NCBI GenBank assembly: GCA_044326545.1 | Contig: JBIRBM010000005.1 | Location: 1-64,000, forward strand | Direction: 5' to 3' | From: JANWJE01 sp044326545 | Lineage (GTDB): Bacteria; Chlamydiota; Chlamydiia; Chlamydiales; Parachlamydiaceae | DNA length: 64,000 nucleotides | Shown here: piece by piece, positions 1-9,600 of the stretch | Position numbering within the stretch: the first letter of the stretch is position 1 | Layout of the letters: the number at the start of each line of letters is the position of its first letter | Program-made: the position numbers and the translations under genes | The notes under the pieces: model-generated | Seen by the model: only the letters and a program-made list of their open reading frames with translations | What the model was told of the DNA's origin: nothing | Databases searched by the model: none

Positions 1-297
1 CGAAACATCATGAAGAAGGCCTGCTATTTGTTCTTCTAAAGAGCATTCATTTATACGAAGCAAGAAAAAAACACCTAAGGAGTGATCATAACGTGTGAAT
101 TCCTCAGAGTGTGTCGTGTAATAAGCCACACCATATTGATGGATATGTTTGAGTCGTTGGAAAGCTGGACTCTCGATCAGTTCTAAAAGAACAGGCTCTT
201 CAACATCGACAACTCCATAAAATGTCTCGATATTGGCCCCAAAAACAGGACTAAAAATTAGGCAAAAAAAGAGAGTTGCTCTTATAAAATTTAACAT
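1..297 (-). CDS. Secreted HD-domain phosphohydrolase, 3' part outside window
   Basis: The frame reads from an ATG at 297 down to base 1 without a stop and gives 99 residues. Residues 1-21 look like a signal peptide (short basic start, then a Leu/Phe-rich stretch ending PVFGA). The mature part reads like the start of dNTPase-like HD proteins: FYGVVDVEEPVLLELI, then AFQRLKHIHQYG, then His72 in YDHSLGV and the His96-Asp97 pair in LLHDVS, which are the metal ligands of the HD family. HD enzymes of this type hydrolyse phosphomonoesters or nucleotides; the substrate here is unknown. An export signal on such an enzyme is unusual and implies action in the periplasm or outside the cell. The C-terminal part is beyond the window. 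Confidence 0.75.
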   Translation of the reverse strand, partial: MLNFIRATLFFCLIFSPVFGANIETFYGVVDVEEPVLLELIESPAFQRLKHIHQYGVAYYTTHSEEFTRYDHSLGVFFLLRINECSLEEQIAGLLHDVS

Positions 298-387
298 AAC
301 ATATTCCCGACAGTCGATTGTTGAAAAAAACACAATGTGAAAAATGAGGGCATTTCTTTGTGGTGTTTCACAGGTTGTTAGCTCAGT

Positions 388-457
388 CTATCCTGATTCA
401 AGCTTAAAGCGCGAATTTCTGCTCCAAAATTTGCACGTTAAGCTTGAATCAGGATAG
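388..457. repeat. 20-bp inverted repeat at the 3' end of aroA (family G)
   Basis: Bases 388-407 and 438-457 are perfect reverse complements (CTATCCTGATTCAAGCTTAA), separated by a 30-base loop. The inner arm forms the last six codons and the stop of aroA. It could end aroA transcription, although no clean T-run follows. The arm resembles spacer motifs at 14919-14942 and 35474-35497 (4 differences in 24 bases), which points to a dispersed element. Confidence 0.7.
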
Positions 458-1715
458 AATTCAGTATTCCCCAAAAAGTTGGAAATGTTTTATTCACGAC
501 CTCCGGATTTCTAATCTTCACTCCCGGTATTTGTGTGCCTGCCACTGCAAATGCCATGGCCATTCGATGGTCGCCATAAGTCTCAATTGTCGCCCCTTTA
601 GGGTTGCCGCCGTAAATTGTGAGCGTATCATGCGTCTCTTCCGTTTTGATTCCCATTTTTGCTAATTCGTTTCTGAGAGCTTTGACTCGCTCTGTCTCTT
701 TTACCCGCAATGAGCGAACACCTTTGATCTTTGTTACCCCCTTAGCGAAGGCTGCCAACACGGCCATTGTTTGGACTTGGTCTGGACAATCTTCCATTTC
801 TAGGTTTAGGGGGATGATCTGTTTTCCCTTTATTGTGATGCCATCCTGATTGGTGTTTATTTCATTGCCCATTCGCTCCAAAATGGTTAAAAAATGACGA
901 TCTGCTTGAATTGAAGAAAAGTTTAAGTTTTTTAACGTGATTGTCGATTGTGTGAGCGCTCCAATTGCAAAAAAATAGCCTGCGCTTGAAAAATCTCCTT
1001 CAATGACAGCTTCCTTCTTGACATAGTGTTGTCCTTTTGGAATATGATAAATTCCCTCTTTTACCCGCGCAACATTGACCCCCCATTGCGCCATAGCATC
1101 GATTGTCATCTCAATATAAGGTTTGGAGATAAGAGATTCTTCGAGGTAAATATCGAGACCGTTTAGCAAAGGGGCAATCATGAGCAGGGCGGAGAGATAT
1201 TGGCTACTTACCGCACTATTGATTTTAACACTGCTTCCGGAGGATAAGGAAGAGGAAGAAATTTTGAGGGGAGAGTGCCCTTCTTTTTCAAGGTAATCTA
1301 TTTTTGCCCCCAATAAACGTAAGCTATCAACTAAATCTTGAATGGGACGTTCATTAAGGCCAGCATTACCTCTGATGACTTTAGTACCTGGGGTGAGGCA
1401 AGCTAGTGCGAGCAAAAAACGGAGTGTTGTCCCCGAATCCTTTGCAAATAGTTCATAATGCTGATTGTCTATGGCTGAAACATCATCAAAAACAACCAAT
1501 TGATCAGGAGTTGTCTCAATTCGCACTCCTAGTTTCCTCAAGCAATCAATCATCGCCTCTGTATCTTGGCTATAAAGAGGATTGCAAAGAGTCACAGGCC
1601 CTTTGGTTAAAGCTGCCATGATAAGGGCTCGATTTGTATAACTCTTTGAACCTGGAATTTCAACTCGAGCATTGACTGGTTTTTGTAATGTGGGGATATC
1701 GATGATGTCCATCAT
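438..1715 (-). CDS. aroA: 3-phosphoshikimate 1-carboxyvinyltransferase (EPSP synthase)
   Basis: This 425-residue protein has the usual family length. It transfers enolpyruvate from PEP to shikimate-3-phosphate in the cytosol, the sixth step of the shikimate pathway to chorismate. Visible signatures are the N-terminal PGSKSYTNRA loop with Lys24, the KDSGTTLRFLLAL loop, the RVKETERVKAL segment and GDHRMAMAFAV near the C-terminus. It starts at two adjacent ATG codons with only a weak A-rich leader. No other aro gene is adjacent, but pabB and pabC at 37-40 kb use the chorismate it helps make. The last residues (SILIQA) are encoded by a palindromic repeat, so the natural C-terminus may once have been different. 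Confidence 0.95.
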   Translation of the reverse strand: MMDIIDIPTLQKPVNARVEIPGSKSYTNRALIMAALTKGPVTLCNPLYSQDTEAMIDCLRKLGVRIETTPDQLVVFDDVSAIDNQHYELFAKDSGTTLRFLLALACLTPGTKVIRGNAGLNERPIQDLVDSLRLLGAKIDYLEKEGHSPLKISSSSLSSGSSVKINSAVSSQYLSALLMIAPLLNGLDIYLEESLISKPYIEMTIDAMAQWGVNVARVKEGIYHIPKGQHYVKKEAVIEGDFSSAGYFFAIGALTQSTITLKNLNFSSIQADRHFLTILERMGNEINTNQDGITIKGKQIIPLNLEMEDCPDQVQTMAVLAAFAKGVTKIKGVRSLRVKETERVKALRNELAKMGIKTEETHDTLTIYGGNPKGATIETYGDHRMAMAFAVAGTQIPGVKIRNPEVVNKTFPTFWGILNSILIQA

Positions 1716-1732
1716 TTTTTCTTTTGGTAAAA

Positions 1733-1802
1733 TTACTCACCTTACCGACGAGGAACGTGATTTGGCCAGAGCCAAAGCTCTCGTGGTGCCTCAGGTGAGT
1801 AA
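1733..1802. repeat. Family A palindromic repeat, copy 1
   Basis: The ends TTACTCACCTTA (1733-1744) and TCAGGTGAGTAA (1791-1802) are inverted copies with one mismatch. The core has the family features GTGATTTGG and an inner GCCA..AGAGCCAAAGCTCTC pairing. It lies 18 bases upstream of the aroA start, between aroA and the divergent CHAP gene. Confidence 0.8.
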
Positions 1803-1975
1803 AATAAGGATATTCTAGAATTTTATTGCATTTCTATGCAATCGAGTACATGAGGCCTTGACTTAAGGACAACTCTGTAGATATGATCGATTTTATTGGG
1901 CAGCTTGAAAGCTCCCACGGTTCACCCCGGGTCTTTGAAGCAACTGAGAATTGCACAATTCAACCCATGGTTCAT

Positions 1976-2713
1976 ATGAAAAAAAAAATATTCACATTTG
2001 TTTTGTTTTTTTTGGCAGGACTAAGACTTAATGGTTATAGTCATGACCGCGTCCCTTATCTTGACTCGTTTTGTCCTGATGAGGAAAATGCATCAAATCA
2101 TGATTGTTTAAAAGACATCTCTTTTAAAACCCCTTTTGGTGCACCCCTGGGCGTTAATCACGACATTGTGGCTTATTCGAATTGTCGTGATTTTTATATC
2201 AGTAAAGAAATCAGCTATTTTCAGGGGTTCTATTGCGGAATAAAAGGACAGTGCGTAGAGTACGCGCGGCGTTGGTTTGAAGGTGTTAAAGGATTGACAT
2301 TTCCCTCGATTCATGCAGCTTTTCAGATATGGGATCTGCCAATTGTCATAGCCTTAATAGATGATACGATCACCTATCCTTTTCAATCAGCAATCAATGG
2401 GGGGCAAGAGGCTCCGGGTGTTGGAGATTTACTGATTTATGCGTATCGTTTACCCGATTTCCCATTTGGCCATGTTGCAGTGATTGTTGGTGTCGATATT
2501 CTGGAAGGATATGTGGATATTGCCGAACAAAACTATACCAATGATGTGTGGGTAGATCCTCTTTGCTATGCTCGCCGTATCAAACTCATCTTAATCGATG
2601 GCTGCTACACAATAATAGATGAAGATTTTAACGCCAATGATCATACAAGTATTGGTGGTGTCATTCTTGGATGGAAAAAAGTCTTAGAATCTGTTCAACA
2701 ATCTAAACTCTAA
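1976..2713 (+). CDS. Secreted CHAP-domain amidase/peptidase
   Basis: I start at the ATG at 1976, because MKKKIFTFVLFFLAGL is a clear signal peptide; the frame is open upstream to 1883 but that part does not look coding. The protein is then 245 residues. The mature part carries a CHAP (NlpC/P60-like) fold: catalytic Cys93 in GQCVEYARRW and the His of FPFGHVAVIVG, with GVGDLLIYAY before it. The pattern resembles the amidase half of glutathionylspermidine synthetase and other CHAP amidases. Such exported enzymes cut peptidoglycan cross-links or glutathionylspermidine-like amides; the substrate cannot be told. It lies 47 bases upstream of the yqeY-like gene on the same strand. Confidence 0.8.
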   Translation: MKKKIFTFVLFFLAGLRLNGYSHDRVPYLDSFCPDEENASNHDCLKDISFKTPFGAPLGVNHDIVAYSNCRDFYISKEISYFQGFYCGIKGQCVEYARRWFEGVKGLTFPSIHAAFQIWDLPIVIALIDDTITYPFQSAINGGQEAPGVGDLLIYAYRLPDFPFGHVAVIVGVDILEGYVDIAEQNYTNDVWVDPLCYARRIKLILIDGCYTIIDEDFNANDHTSIGGVILGWKKVLESVQQSKL

Positions 2714-2760
2714 AGATAACATGCATCAGATCGATACAATTCAAATGAAAGGAGAAATAA

Positions 2761-3198
2761 ATGGAATTATTTGCCAGAATTAATGAAGAGATAAAAGAGG
2801 CGATGCGTAGCCGCAATCAAGTCAGGCTTGACACATTACGCATGCTTAAATCAAAAATTTTAGCAGTGGATGCCAGAGGAAATCTTTCGGATTCAGATGC
2901 TATAAAATTATTCAAAACTTATCTAGGAAATCTTCAGGAGGCTTTAGATCAAGCCCAGATGGCCAATCGATCTGAGATGATAGAAAAATTAAGGAAAGAG
3001 CTTGAAGTTGTTCAAGAATTTTTACCTAAAGCGCTTTCTTTAGAAGAAACTAAAAAAATTGTTGAACAAGCGATTCTTGAATCGGGTGTGAAGACAAAAA
3101 AAGGGTTTGGTCTTGTAATGAAAAGCATCATGAAGATCAACAATACCGTGGATGGAAAACTGGCCAAAGAATTGGCTGATCAATTATTGGACGATTGA
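2761..3198 (+). CDS. yqeY: GatB/YqeY family protein
   Basis: The 145-residue product has the family's normal length and pattern: an N-terminal helix LFARINEEIKEAMRSRN followed by LDTLRMLKSKIL, the middle EFLPKALSLEE, and the C-terminal GFGLVMKSIMKI with the final DGKLAKELADQLL helix. YqeY proteins resemble the tRNA-binding tail domain of GatB in the Asp/Glu-tRNA amidotransferase; their own role is not well defined. AAGGAGAAATAA sits directly before the ATG as a good ribosome site. A strong terminator-like hairpin follows the stop. Confidence 0.9.
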   Translation: MELFARINEEIKEAMRSRNQVRLDTLRMLKSKILAVDARGNLSDSDAIKLFKTYLGNLQEALDQAQMANRSEMIEKLRKELEVVQEFLPKALSLEETKKIVEQAILESGVKTKKGFGLVMKSIMKINNTVDGKLAKELADQLLDD

Positions 3199-3213
3199 CA
3201 TCATCGACACTCT

Positions 3214-3243
3214 CTCAGCTTCACAAAGAAGCTGAGTTTAAAA
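3214..3243 (+). terminator. Intrinsic terminator after yqeY
   Basis: CTCAGCTTC (3214-3222) pairs perfectly with GAAGCTGAG (3228-3236) around an ACAAA loop, followed by TTTA. It separates convergent genes (yqeY on +, 3264-4385 on -). Confidence 0.8.
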
Positions 3244-3263
3244 ATGGGATAATGGAATAAAGT

Positions 3264-4385
3264 CTAGGAACCTGGATTCGCCTCTAATTTAGCTGAAAAT
3301 TTGTTTACAATGGGGTGCTTTTGTTCGTTAAGTTTGATTGAATAACTTAATTGCCCTCGTATCGCCTCTTTTTGAATCCATTTTTTTTCTTGGCTTGGGT
3401 GTTGCGTTGTATTGGCAATAATATCTAGAGATCCCTTCATTTCAACGTTGATTTCTTCAATAGTGTGAGTGATGGGGTCACGTATCATTTTTAAATCAAT
3501 CGTAGGGAGATTGTGGGGAAATTCGGCTCTCAAAACCATTCGACTCCCCGAGATAGGATCTTCCCACTGATGGTTTGCTGCATTTAAATTAAAAAGAAGG
3601 ATCGGAACATCAAAAAGATGATTAATTGTTGTTTGATTTGCCAACAGTTGTAATGCGATTACCCAGGCCTTCTCCTCGTCTGTTGTGATCAGTTCATTAA
3701 GCAAAGAAAGGCCCACTTTTGTTTTCTCTTCTAATACAATATCGGTCGAGGGTTGAGGTTCATTGTCTTCAATGTTTTTGTAAGCATCATGTCTTCTAAA
3801 TGTGATTCCTCGGGTCATGTCTACATCGAATTGGCGGACATAAGAAACATGTTTGTCTGTCGGGTAATCCTTGATGAGCCTCTCTTGTAAATGTTGTTGT
3901 TGCTCATCAATGGGGAGTTGTTCCTCAATCTCTTTGAGAATCGTAGGAATATGTCGAATTTGTTGGCCAATCAGCTCTTCGATTTTGATTCTGTTCAATG
4001 CAGCAAGAAGTTCATCCTCTCCTCCTTCCGCCATCTTTCTTAATCTGTCGATTTCGCTCTCAAAAGCAGAGTGATCTTTTTTCAATTTTTTGTATAACGT
4101 CATTCCAAAGCCAAAAAAAAAGCTCGAGACAAAAGCGATCACAAAAGCGCAGGTTCTTAATAATCGATTTTTTAATCCATAGTATTTTCTTTCTTTTTCT
4201 TGAATAAATCGGAATAAATGTTTTTTAATTTCAATCGGATGATTGACATCTTTTTTGTCTTTGATTTTGCTTTTAAAAAAAGAATAAGAGAGACTTTCTG
4301 GATTAATTTTAGGAGGGGAGTTGCCGTTTTGAATGTAATATTGATCATACACGTTGAATTGTTTTTTTGGAAAGATTACGTTCAT
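3264..4385 (-). CDS. Unknown protein with one membrane segment
   Basis: I do not recognise this 373-residue protein. A charged N-terminal third is followed by one hydrophobic segment (about residues 83-102, AFVIAFVSSFFFGFGMTLY), then a helical, charged stretch with coiled-coil character (KKDHSAFESEIDRLRKMAE) and a soluble C-terminal part rich in beta-type sequence. There is no signal peptide, so it is probably anchored in the inner membrane with a large soluble part. GGAGATTAAA precedes the ATG. It lies 98 bases downstream of the SulP gene on the same strand and could share its transcript. The layout would fit a lineage-specific secreted or membrane protein, but nothing proves it. Confidence 0.6.
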   Translation of the reverse strand: MNVIFPKKQFNVYDQYYIQNGNSPPKINPESLSYSFFKSKIKDKKDVNHPIEIKKHLFRFIQEKERKYYGLKNRLLRTCAFVIAFVSSFFFGFGMTLYKKLKKDHSAFESEIDRLRKMAEGGEDELLAALNRIKIEELIGQQIRHIPTILKEIEEQLPIDEQQQHLQERLIKDYPTDKHVSYVRQFDVDMTRGITFRRHDAYKNIEDNEPQPSTDIVLEEKTKVGLSLLNELITTDEEKAWVIALQLLANQTTINHLFDVPILLFNLNAANHQWEDPISGSRMVLRAEFPHNLPTIDLKMIRDPITHTIEEINVEMKGSLDIIANTTQHPSQEKKWIQKEAIRGQLSYSIKLNEQKHPIVNKFSAKLEANPGS

Positions 4386-4483
4386 TTTAATCTCCTTATT
4401 TCAATTCTTGTGCGTCAAGTAAGTTATTTAATTAGCCTTTATTATAAGCTGTTTTGTTTTTGTTTTCAAAAAAAATCAGTTAT

Positions 4484-6178
4484 TTAATTTGAGTTTACCG
4501 TTTTTGCATAGGCAAGAGCTGCATCAATTGTTGGAAAAATATGATGTTTTCCGATTGTCGTTTCAACGCTTGTGTTTCTAAATTTTTCTCGGATATTGTC
4601 CTTTAACCCTGAAAGAAGAAAGAGAATCCCTTGTTGGTCGCATTTATATTTAAATTCTTTTAAGGCTCGAATTCCTGTGGTATCTACGATTGGTACTTTT
4701 CTCATTCTTAAAATAAACACTCTAGGTCTTTTATCTAATTGAATGAGCATTTCGTTCAAAAGATCGGCCACGCTATAAAAAAAAGGGCCATTAATTTCAA
4801 AAATAGTGATGTCTTCAGGGATATCTTTTCGAAATAAAATCTCTGAATCTTTTGATTCAGCACGTTCTTGATCAGTTTCGTCTAGCAATATTCGACAGAC
4901 TTCAACAGAGGTGTTATCGCTCATTTTTTTTACAAAAACCACGGCAGCTAACAGAACCCCCACCTGAACGGCAACGGAAAGATCGATAAAAACTGTGAGG
5001 AGAAATGTGGTGAGCAGGATAAATGCTTCACTTTTTTGACTTTTTAAAATTTCAAAAAAATGACCAAGTTCACTCATGTTCCAAGCCACGTAAATCAAAA
5101 CAGCCGATAACGTGCATAAAGGGATTTTAACAGCTAAAGGAGCTGCCAACAACATGAGTAAAAGAAGAGTGCAGGCGTGGATCATTCCCGCTACGGGGGT
5201 TTTAGCTCCTAGTTTGATATTTGCCGTTGTCCGAGCGATTGCACCGGTTGCCGGAATGCCTCCAAATAGAATGGAGCCTATGTTAGCCACTCCTTGCGCC
5301 ACAAGTTCACCATTAGAGCGATGACGGTGTCCCGTCATTCCATCCGCAACAAGAGCCGAGAGTAAAGATTCGATTGCTCCAAGAAGTGCAATTGTGATTG
5401 CATCAGGGAAAACATTTTTGATCAAATCATAGGAAATGACGGGAAGGGAGGGGGATGGAAGGGTTCTAGGAAGCTCTCCAAATTTACTTTGGATCGTTTC
5501 AAGGGGAAGATGAAAAATTTCACTAAACAGTGTCGTCAATATAATGGCGATAATGGTCCCCGGTAATTTGGGGAAATAGTGCCGTAAAACAACAATCAAC
5601 GTTAAAGTCGTTGATCCCATAAGAAAAGCCCATTCATTCCAAGAGGCGGCCTCAAGGCAAAAAACGGTGCATTTCTCAATCAATTGAGAGGGTGGCGCGT
5701 CTATTTTTAGCCCAAAGAAGTCTTTTAACTGAGAGATAAAAATGACGAGCGCGATCCCTGTTGTAAAACCTGTCGTGACAGGAAAAGGGATGAATTTGAG
5801 TAAGACTCCAAAGCGAGTAACACCCATAAGAATCATTAAAATCCCCGCGATCAGCGTTGCGACTGCTAAACCATCGTATCCATGTTTTTGAATGATTGCG
5901 TAAACAACAACGACAAAAGCCCCTGTGGGCCCCCCTATTTGAACTCTGCTTCCTCCTAAAAAAGAAATGAGAAAACCTCCGATGATTGCGGTAAATAATC
6001 CCCGTTCAGGACTCACACCGGAACCAATTGCAAAAGCCAAAGCCAAAGGTAGGGCAATCACTCCAACACTGATTCCGGCAAAAAGATCATTTAAAAAATC
6101 TTTCTTGCTGTATCCTTCCCTCATGCACAAAAACAATTTAGGAATATAATCTTGAAATTTATTGTTTGGCTCTTGCAT
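4484..6178 (-). CDS. SulP family anion transporter with STAS domain
   Basis: The 564 residues match a full SulP carrier. Hydrophobic helices start around residue 28 (FAGISVGVIALPLALAFAIGSG, the SulP signature), with QIGGPTGAFVVVVYAII shortly after, and run to about residue 420. A cytosolic STAS domain forms the last 120 residues (DITIFEINGPFFYSVADLL, then RVFILRMRKVPIVDTTGI). SulP proteins carry sulfate, bicarbonate or dicarboxylates; the ion cannot be predicted from this reading. AAGGA lies 8 bases before the ATG. It is divergent from the Mg2+ ATPase gene. Confidence 0.92.
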   Translation of the reverse strand: MQEPNNKFQDYIPKLFLCMREGYSKKDFLNDLFAGISVGVIALPLALAFAIGSGVSPERGLFTAIIGGFLISFLGGSRVQIGGPTGAFVVVVYAIIQKHGYDGLAVATLIAGILMILMGVTRFGVLLKFIPFPVTTGFTTGIALVIFISQLKDFFGLKIDAPPSQLIEKCTVFCLEAASWNEWAFLMGSTTLTLIVVLRHYFPKLPGTIIAIILTTLFSEIFHLPLETIQSKFGELPRTLPSPSLPVISYDLIKNVFPDAITIALLGAIESLLSALVADGMTGHRHRSNGELVAQGVANIGSILFGGIPATGAIARTTANIKLGAKTPVAGMIHACTLLLLMLLAAPLAVKIPLCTLSAVLIYVAWNMSELGHFFEILKSQKSEAFILLTTFLLTVFIDLSVAVQVGVLLAAVVFVKKMSDNTSVEVCRILLDETDQERAESKDSEILFRKDIPEDITIFEINGPFFYSVADLLNEMLIQLDKRPRVFILRMRKVPIVDTTGIRALKEFKYKCDQQGILFLLSGLKDNIREKFRNTSVETTIGKHHIFPTIDAALAYAKTVNSN

Positions 6179-6238
6179 AAGGGGTTTCCTTGACGTGTCA
6201 TTTCTTTAGTGAATTTTTTGAGACCTTTTCAATCGACC

Positions 6239-6379
6239 TCAGAATCTGTTCAACATCTTCTCACTGCTTCTTACTGCAATTCTTTTTTAATAAGTGATGA
6301 GGCGAAATTATCAACTATCCTAAAGAAAGACAATTTTTTTTTCGAAAAATCGAATTGAGAACCTATTCAACATCTTTGA
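6239..6379. repeat. Two directly repeated family B end motifs
   Basis: TCAGAATCTGTTCAACATCTT near 6239 recurs as GAGAACCTATTCAACATCTTT near 6358, in the same direction. Between them is AT-rich DNA with an imperfect stem. The copies lie between the divergent SulP and Mg2+ ATPase genes and would flank or overlap their promoters. Confidence 0.6.
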
Positions 6380-6428
6380 ACAGAAGTGATGGCGTAAATA
6401 ATGTGAGTGCGATAAGGGGAAATTTACC

Positions 6429-8978
6429 ATGAAAGAGTTACCGATTTCCAAAGAGCCCGCATTCTGGCAGCAAGAATTGCCCTCTCTCTTAACATCCCTT
6501 ATGGCAACAGGGGAAGGATTGACAACAAATGAAGCGGATCATCGTTTAAAGCGGTATGGGCCAAATGTCTTTCATCCTCAAAAAAAACATGCTGCACTGC
6601 TCCACTATCTGTCTAAGTTTAACAATCCACTGATCATCATTCTTCTGATTGCAAGCGCCATATCAGCTATTACGGGTGATTTTACAAATTTCACCATGAT
6701 TTCAGTGATTGTGTTGATCAGCGTGACTCTGGATTTCGTGCAAGAGTATAAGGCAGGAAAGGAAGCGGAAACATTACGTCAACTCGTGACGATTCACGTT
6801 CGTGCGATCAGGGATGGACGCTCTCAGGAGATTCCTCTTGCTTCATTAGTTCCGGGGGATGTGGTCTTACTTGCCGCAGGGGATCTTATTCCGGCTGATG
6901 GACGTGTTTTAGAGGCAAAAGATTTTTTTGTCAATGAAGCTCTTTTAACCGGAGAGCCTTACCCGATAGAGAAAAAACCGGGTGAATGTCAAGGTGCAGT
7001 GGACATTTTATCTGCCCCTCATACAGTTCTTAGAGGAACATCGGTTGTCAGCGGATCGGCCAAAATTTTAATTTGTGAAACCGCTTGCAATACAGTATTG
7101 GGTGATATTGCAGATAGTCTAATGGCTAAGGCTCCTAAAACGTCATTTGAAAAAGGGACCCGCAAGTTTGGGCTTTTGATTATGCGTTTAACCATTTTTC
7201 TTGTTTTATTTGTCCTTCTTGTCAATGCCTATTATCAAAAGCCTTGGCTTGAATCTTTTATGTTTGCCATCGCATTGGCTGTTGGATTAACGCCTGAATT
7301 ATTGCCAATGATTGTTTCGATCACTCTTGCCAAAGGGGCGCAGCGAATGGCTGCTAAAAAAGTGATTGTAAAACAACTAGCTTCTATACAGAACTTAGGC
7401 AGTATGGATGTCTTATGTACAGATAAAACGGGGACGCTAACTGAAGCGCGCATTCATCTTGAGCGGCATGTTGATGCTCAAGGAAATGAAAATGATAAAG
7501 TCTTAGAGTGGGCTTATCTGAATAGTTACTTCGAGACAGGATTAAAAAGCCCTCTTGATGATGCAATTCTCGAGCATCAAAATATTGACATGACGCATTG
7601 GACTAAGATTGATGAAGTTCCCTTTGATTTCGAAAGACGCCGTGTGTCTGTGTTAGCCGATAATGGGGAAAAAAGAATGCTTGTTGTCAAGGGAGCTCCT
7701 GAAGATATTTTAACTCTTTGTACAACATATGAGGGAGCAGAGGGAAAACCGTATCCTTTAGATCATGCGGTGATGATGTCTTTGAAGAAACTTTGCGATT
7801 CTCTTGGGATGGAAGGATTCCGAGTTCTTGGAATTGCTTGGCATGAAGTGGATAAAAAAATTGAGCATGCCGTTGTTAATGATGAAACCGCCCTTGTTTT
7901 TTCTGGATTTGCAGCTTTTTTAGACCCGGCTAAAGAGAGTGCTAAAAAAACGTTAGCAGATCTTTTAGAGAGTGGGGTAACGGTGAAGGTTGTGACGGGG
8001 GATAATGAACTGGTCACCAAACATATTTGCAATCAGCTAGGGCTTGCGGTGACTGGTTTGTTGACGGGTGCTGATCTTATGAAGATGGATGATCAGGCAT
8101 TAGTGGGACAGGTAGAAAATGTGAATCTGTTTTGCCGCGTGACACCTTCTCAAAAAAATCGGATTATTTTAGCATTAAAAAAGCGTGGGCACACTGTTGG
8201 ATATTTAGGAGATGGAATCAATGATGCGCCATCTCTTCATTCGGCAGATATTGGAATTTCTGTTGATAGCGCTGTGGATGTGGCCAAAGATGCAGCAGAT
8301 ATGATTTTGCTAGAGCATGACTTGAAGGCTCTTCATGGCGGAGTTCTTGAAGGGAGGCGTACCTTCAGTAATATCATGAAGTACATCATGATGGGGACGA
8401 GCTCGAATTTTGGGAACATGTTCAGTATGGCAGGAGCTTCTTTATTTCTTCCCTTTCTTCCGATGCTGCCCACTCAGATTTTAGTGAATAACATGCTTTA
8501 CGATATTTCCGAAATTCCTATTCCTTTAGATAATGTGGATGAAGAATATTTGATGCATCCAAAAAACTGGGATATCGGTTTTGTTCGAAAATTTATGCTT
8601 GTGATAGGGCCGATTAGTTCGCTCTTTGATTTTCTCACTTTTTTTGTGATGATGAAGATTTTTCAAGCCGATGAATCTCTTTTTCACACTGGTTGGTTTA
8701 TTGAGTCATTAGCGACGCAAGTTCTTGTCATCTTCATCATCCGAACTCGAAAAAATCCTTTAAAAAGCCGCCCTAATTTTTGGCTAACAAGCTGTTCTTT
8801 GGCTGTCGTTGCAATCGCTTTAATCCTCCCTTTTACCCCGTTGGGAAAAATTCTTGGGTTTGTTCCCCCTCCTCCACTCTTTTTCTTTATTTTAACTGTG
8901 ATGGTCATGATCTATTTATTCGCTGTAGAAAGAGTGAAGCAATGGTTTTACAAATATTGCGCGCCTTATTCGTCTTAG
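6429..8978 (+). CDS. mgtA: P-type Mg2+-transporting ATPase (P3B, MgtA/MgtB-like)
   Basis: The 849-residue protein is a complete P-type ATPase that imports Mg2+ across the inner membrane at the cost of ATP. Visible parts in order: cation-ATPase N-terminal domain (GLTTNEADHRLKRYGPN), helices 1-2, actuator domain with LTGEPYPIEKK, helices 3-4 containing VGLTPELLPMIVS typical of the MgtA group, the phosphorylated Asp332 in DKTGTLTEA, KGAPEDIL in the nucleotide domain, VTGDNELV and GDGINDAPSLHSADIGIS in the hinge region, and C-terminal helices with MLPTQILVNNMLYD. No Mg2+-sensing leader could be identified in the 250-base upstream region. Confidence 0.93.
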   Translation: MKELPISKEPAFWQQELPSLLTSLMATGEGLTTNEADHRLKRYGPNVFHPQKKHAALLHYLSKFNNPLIIILLIASAISAITGDFTNFTMISVIVLISVTLDFVQEYKAGKEAETLRQLVTIHVRAIRDGRSQEIPLASLVPGDVVLLAAGDLIPADGRVLEAKDFFVNEALLTGEPYPIEKKPGECQGAVDILSAPHTVLRGTSVVSGSAKILICETACNTVLGDIADSLMAKAPKTSFEKGTRKFGLLIMRLTIFLVLFVLLVNAYYQKPWLESFMFAIALAVGLTPELLPMIVSITLAKGAQRMAAKKVIVKQLASIQNLGSMDVLCTDKTGTLTEARIHLERHVDAQGNENDKVLEWAYLNSYFETGLKSPLDDAILEHQNIDMTHWTKIDEVPFDFERRRVSVLADNGEKRMLVVKGAPEDILTLCTTYEGAEGKPYPLDHAVMMSLKKLCDSLGMEGFRVLGIAWHEVDKKIEHAVVNDETALVFSGFAAFLDPAKESAKKTLADLLESGVTVKVVTGDNELVTKHICNQLGLAVTGLLTGADLMKMDDQALVGQVENVNLFCRVTPSQKNRIILALKKRGHTVGYLGDGINDAPSLHSADIGISVDSAVDVAKDAADMILLEHDLKALHGGVLEGRRTFSNIMKYIMMGTSSNFGNMFSMAGASLFLPFLPMLPTQILVNNMLYDISEIPIPLDNVDEEYLMHPKNWDIGFVRKFMLVIGPISSLFDFLTFFVMMKIFQADESLFHTGWFIESLATQVLVIFIIRTRKNPLKSRPNFWLTSCSLAVVAIALILPFTPLGKILGFVPPPPLFFFILTVMVMIYLFAVERVKQWFYKYCAPYSS

Positions 8979-9600
8979 AGGGTTTTTTAAAATTAATGTC
9001 AAGTTCTGTTTTTTGTTGATTTATGATTTTAATTTTAGGAAATGGTGTGAGAGGGAGTACTTATTGGGTGGAATAGGTTCGAATTGAACGGTTTGAAAAA
9101 ATGAAGCCATTTTGTTTCCTTCGGTATTCATCAACAAACTTAACACGATTTAAGAGTTGTCATAAGCTGTGTCACAAGTTTGTCATAAGTTGCGACACAG
9201 ATTTGTCACAAGTTTATCAAATAGCGGCGGTATTGGGTTGAGTCCTCACTATGTGTTGTATAGTCAGCTTCTAAAATTAGAGCCTTAGTTTGCATTTTTG
9301 CAATCGATTCATCGGATCAAAGATTGTGAACAGGTTCTTATAACTTGTCATAAAATTTGACTGAAATGAAATGACTGTTACTGTTAGTACCGCTTATTAG
9401 AGCGTGTTTAATCTGTTGACTAGATAAAACATGTAACAATAAAAACAGAGATTAAATTCTTTGCAAACAATTCTACGATTGAGTAAAAAGAGGTTGTTGC
9501 CTAAAATCGGCATTTTTTTATTACACTCTAATTTTTTAAGAAATTATTTTTTGATTTATTTTTATTGGGAGTTTGTTTCTAATTCTTATTTTTTTTATAA
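8979..9600. other. 622-base spacer with a short tandem repeat and a family B half-element
   Basis: No gene is supported here. From about 9157 to 9214 a unit near TTGTCATAAGCTGTGTCACA occurs twice in tandem with variation (the second copy reads TTGTCATAAGTTGCGACACA), followed by a partial third copy (TTGTCACAAGTTTATC). Around 9313-9341 is a reverse-oriented family B end (GATCAAAGATTGTGAACAGG). The last 150 bases before 9601 are very T-rich. Confidence 0.6.

Noticed and set aside
444..1621. Plus-strand frames inside aroA
   Set aside because: They lie opposite a clear EPSP synthase gene, have no motif or ribosome site and are best explained as shadows.
9060..9110. GGTTCGAATTGAAC as a tRNA T-arm
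   Set aside because: No acceptor, D or anticodon stems of the right spacing surround it, so no tRNA gene is supported.
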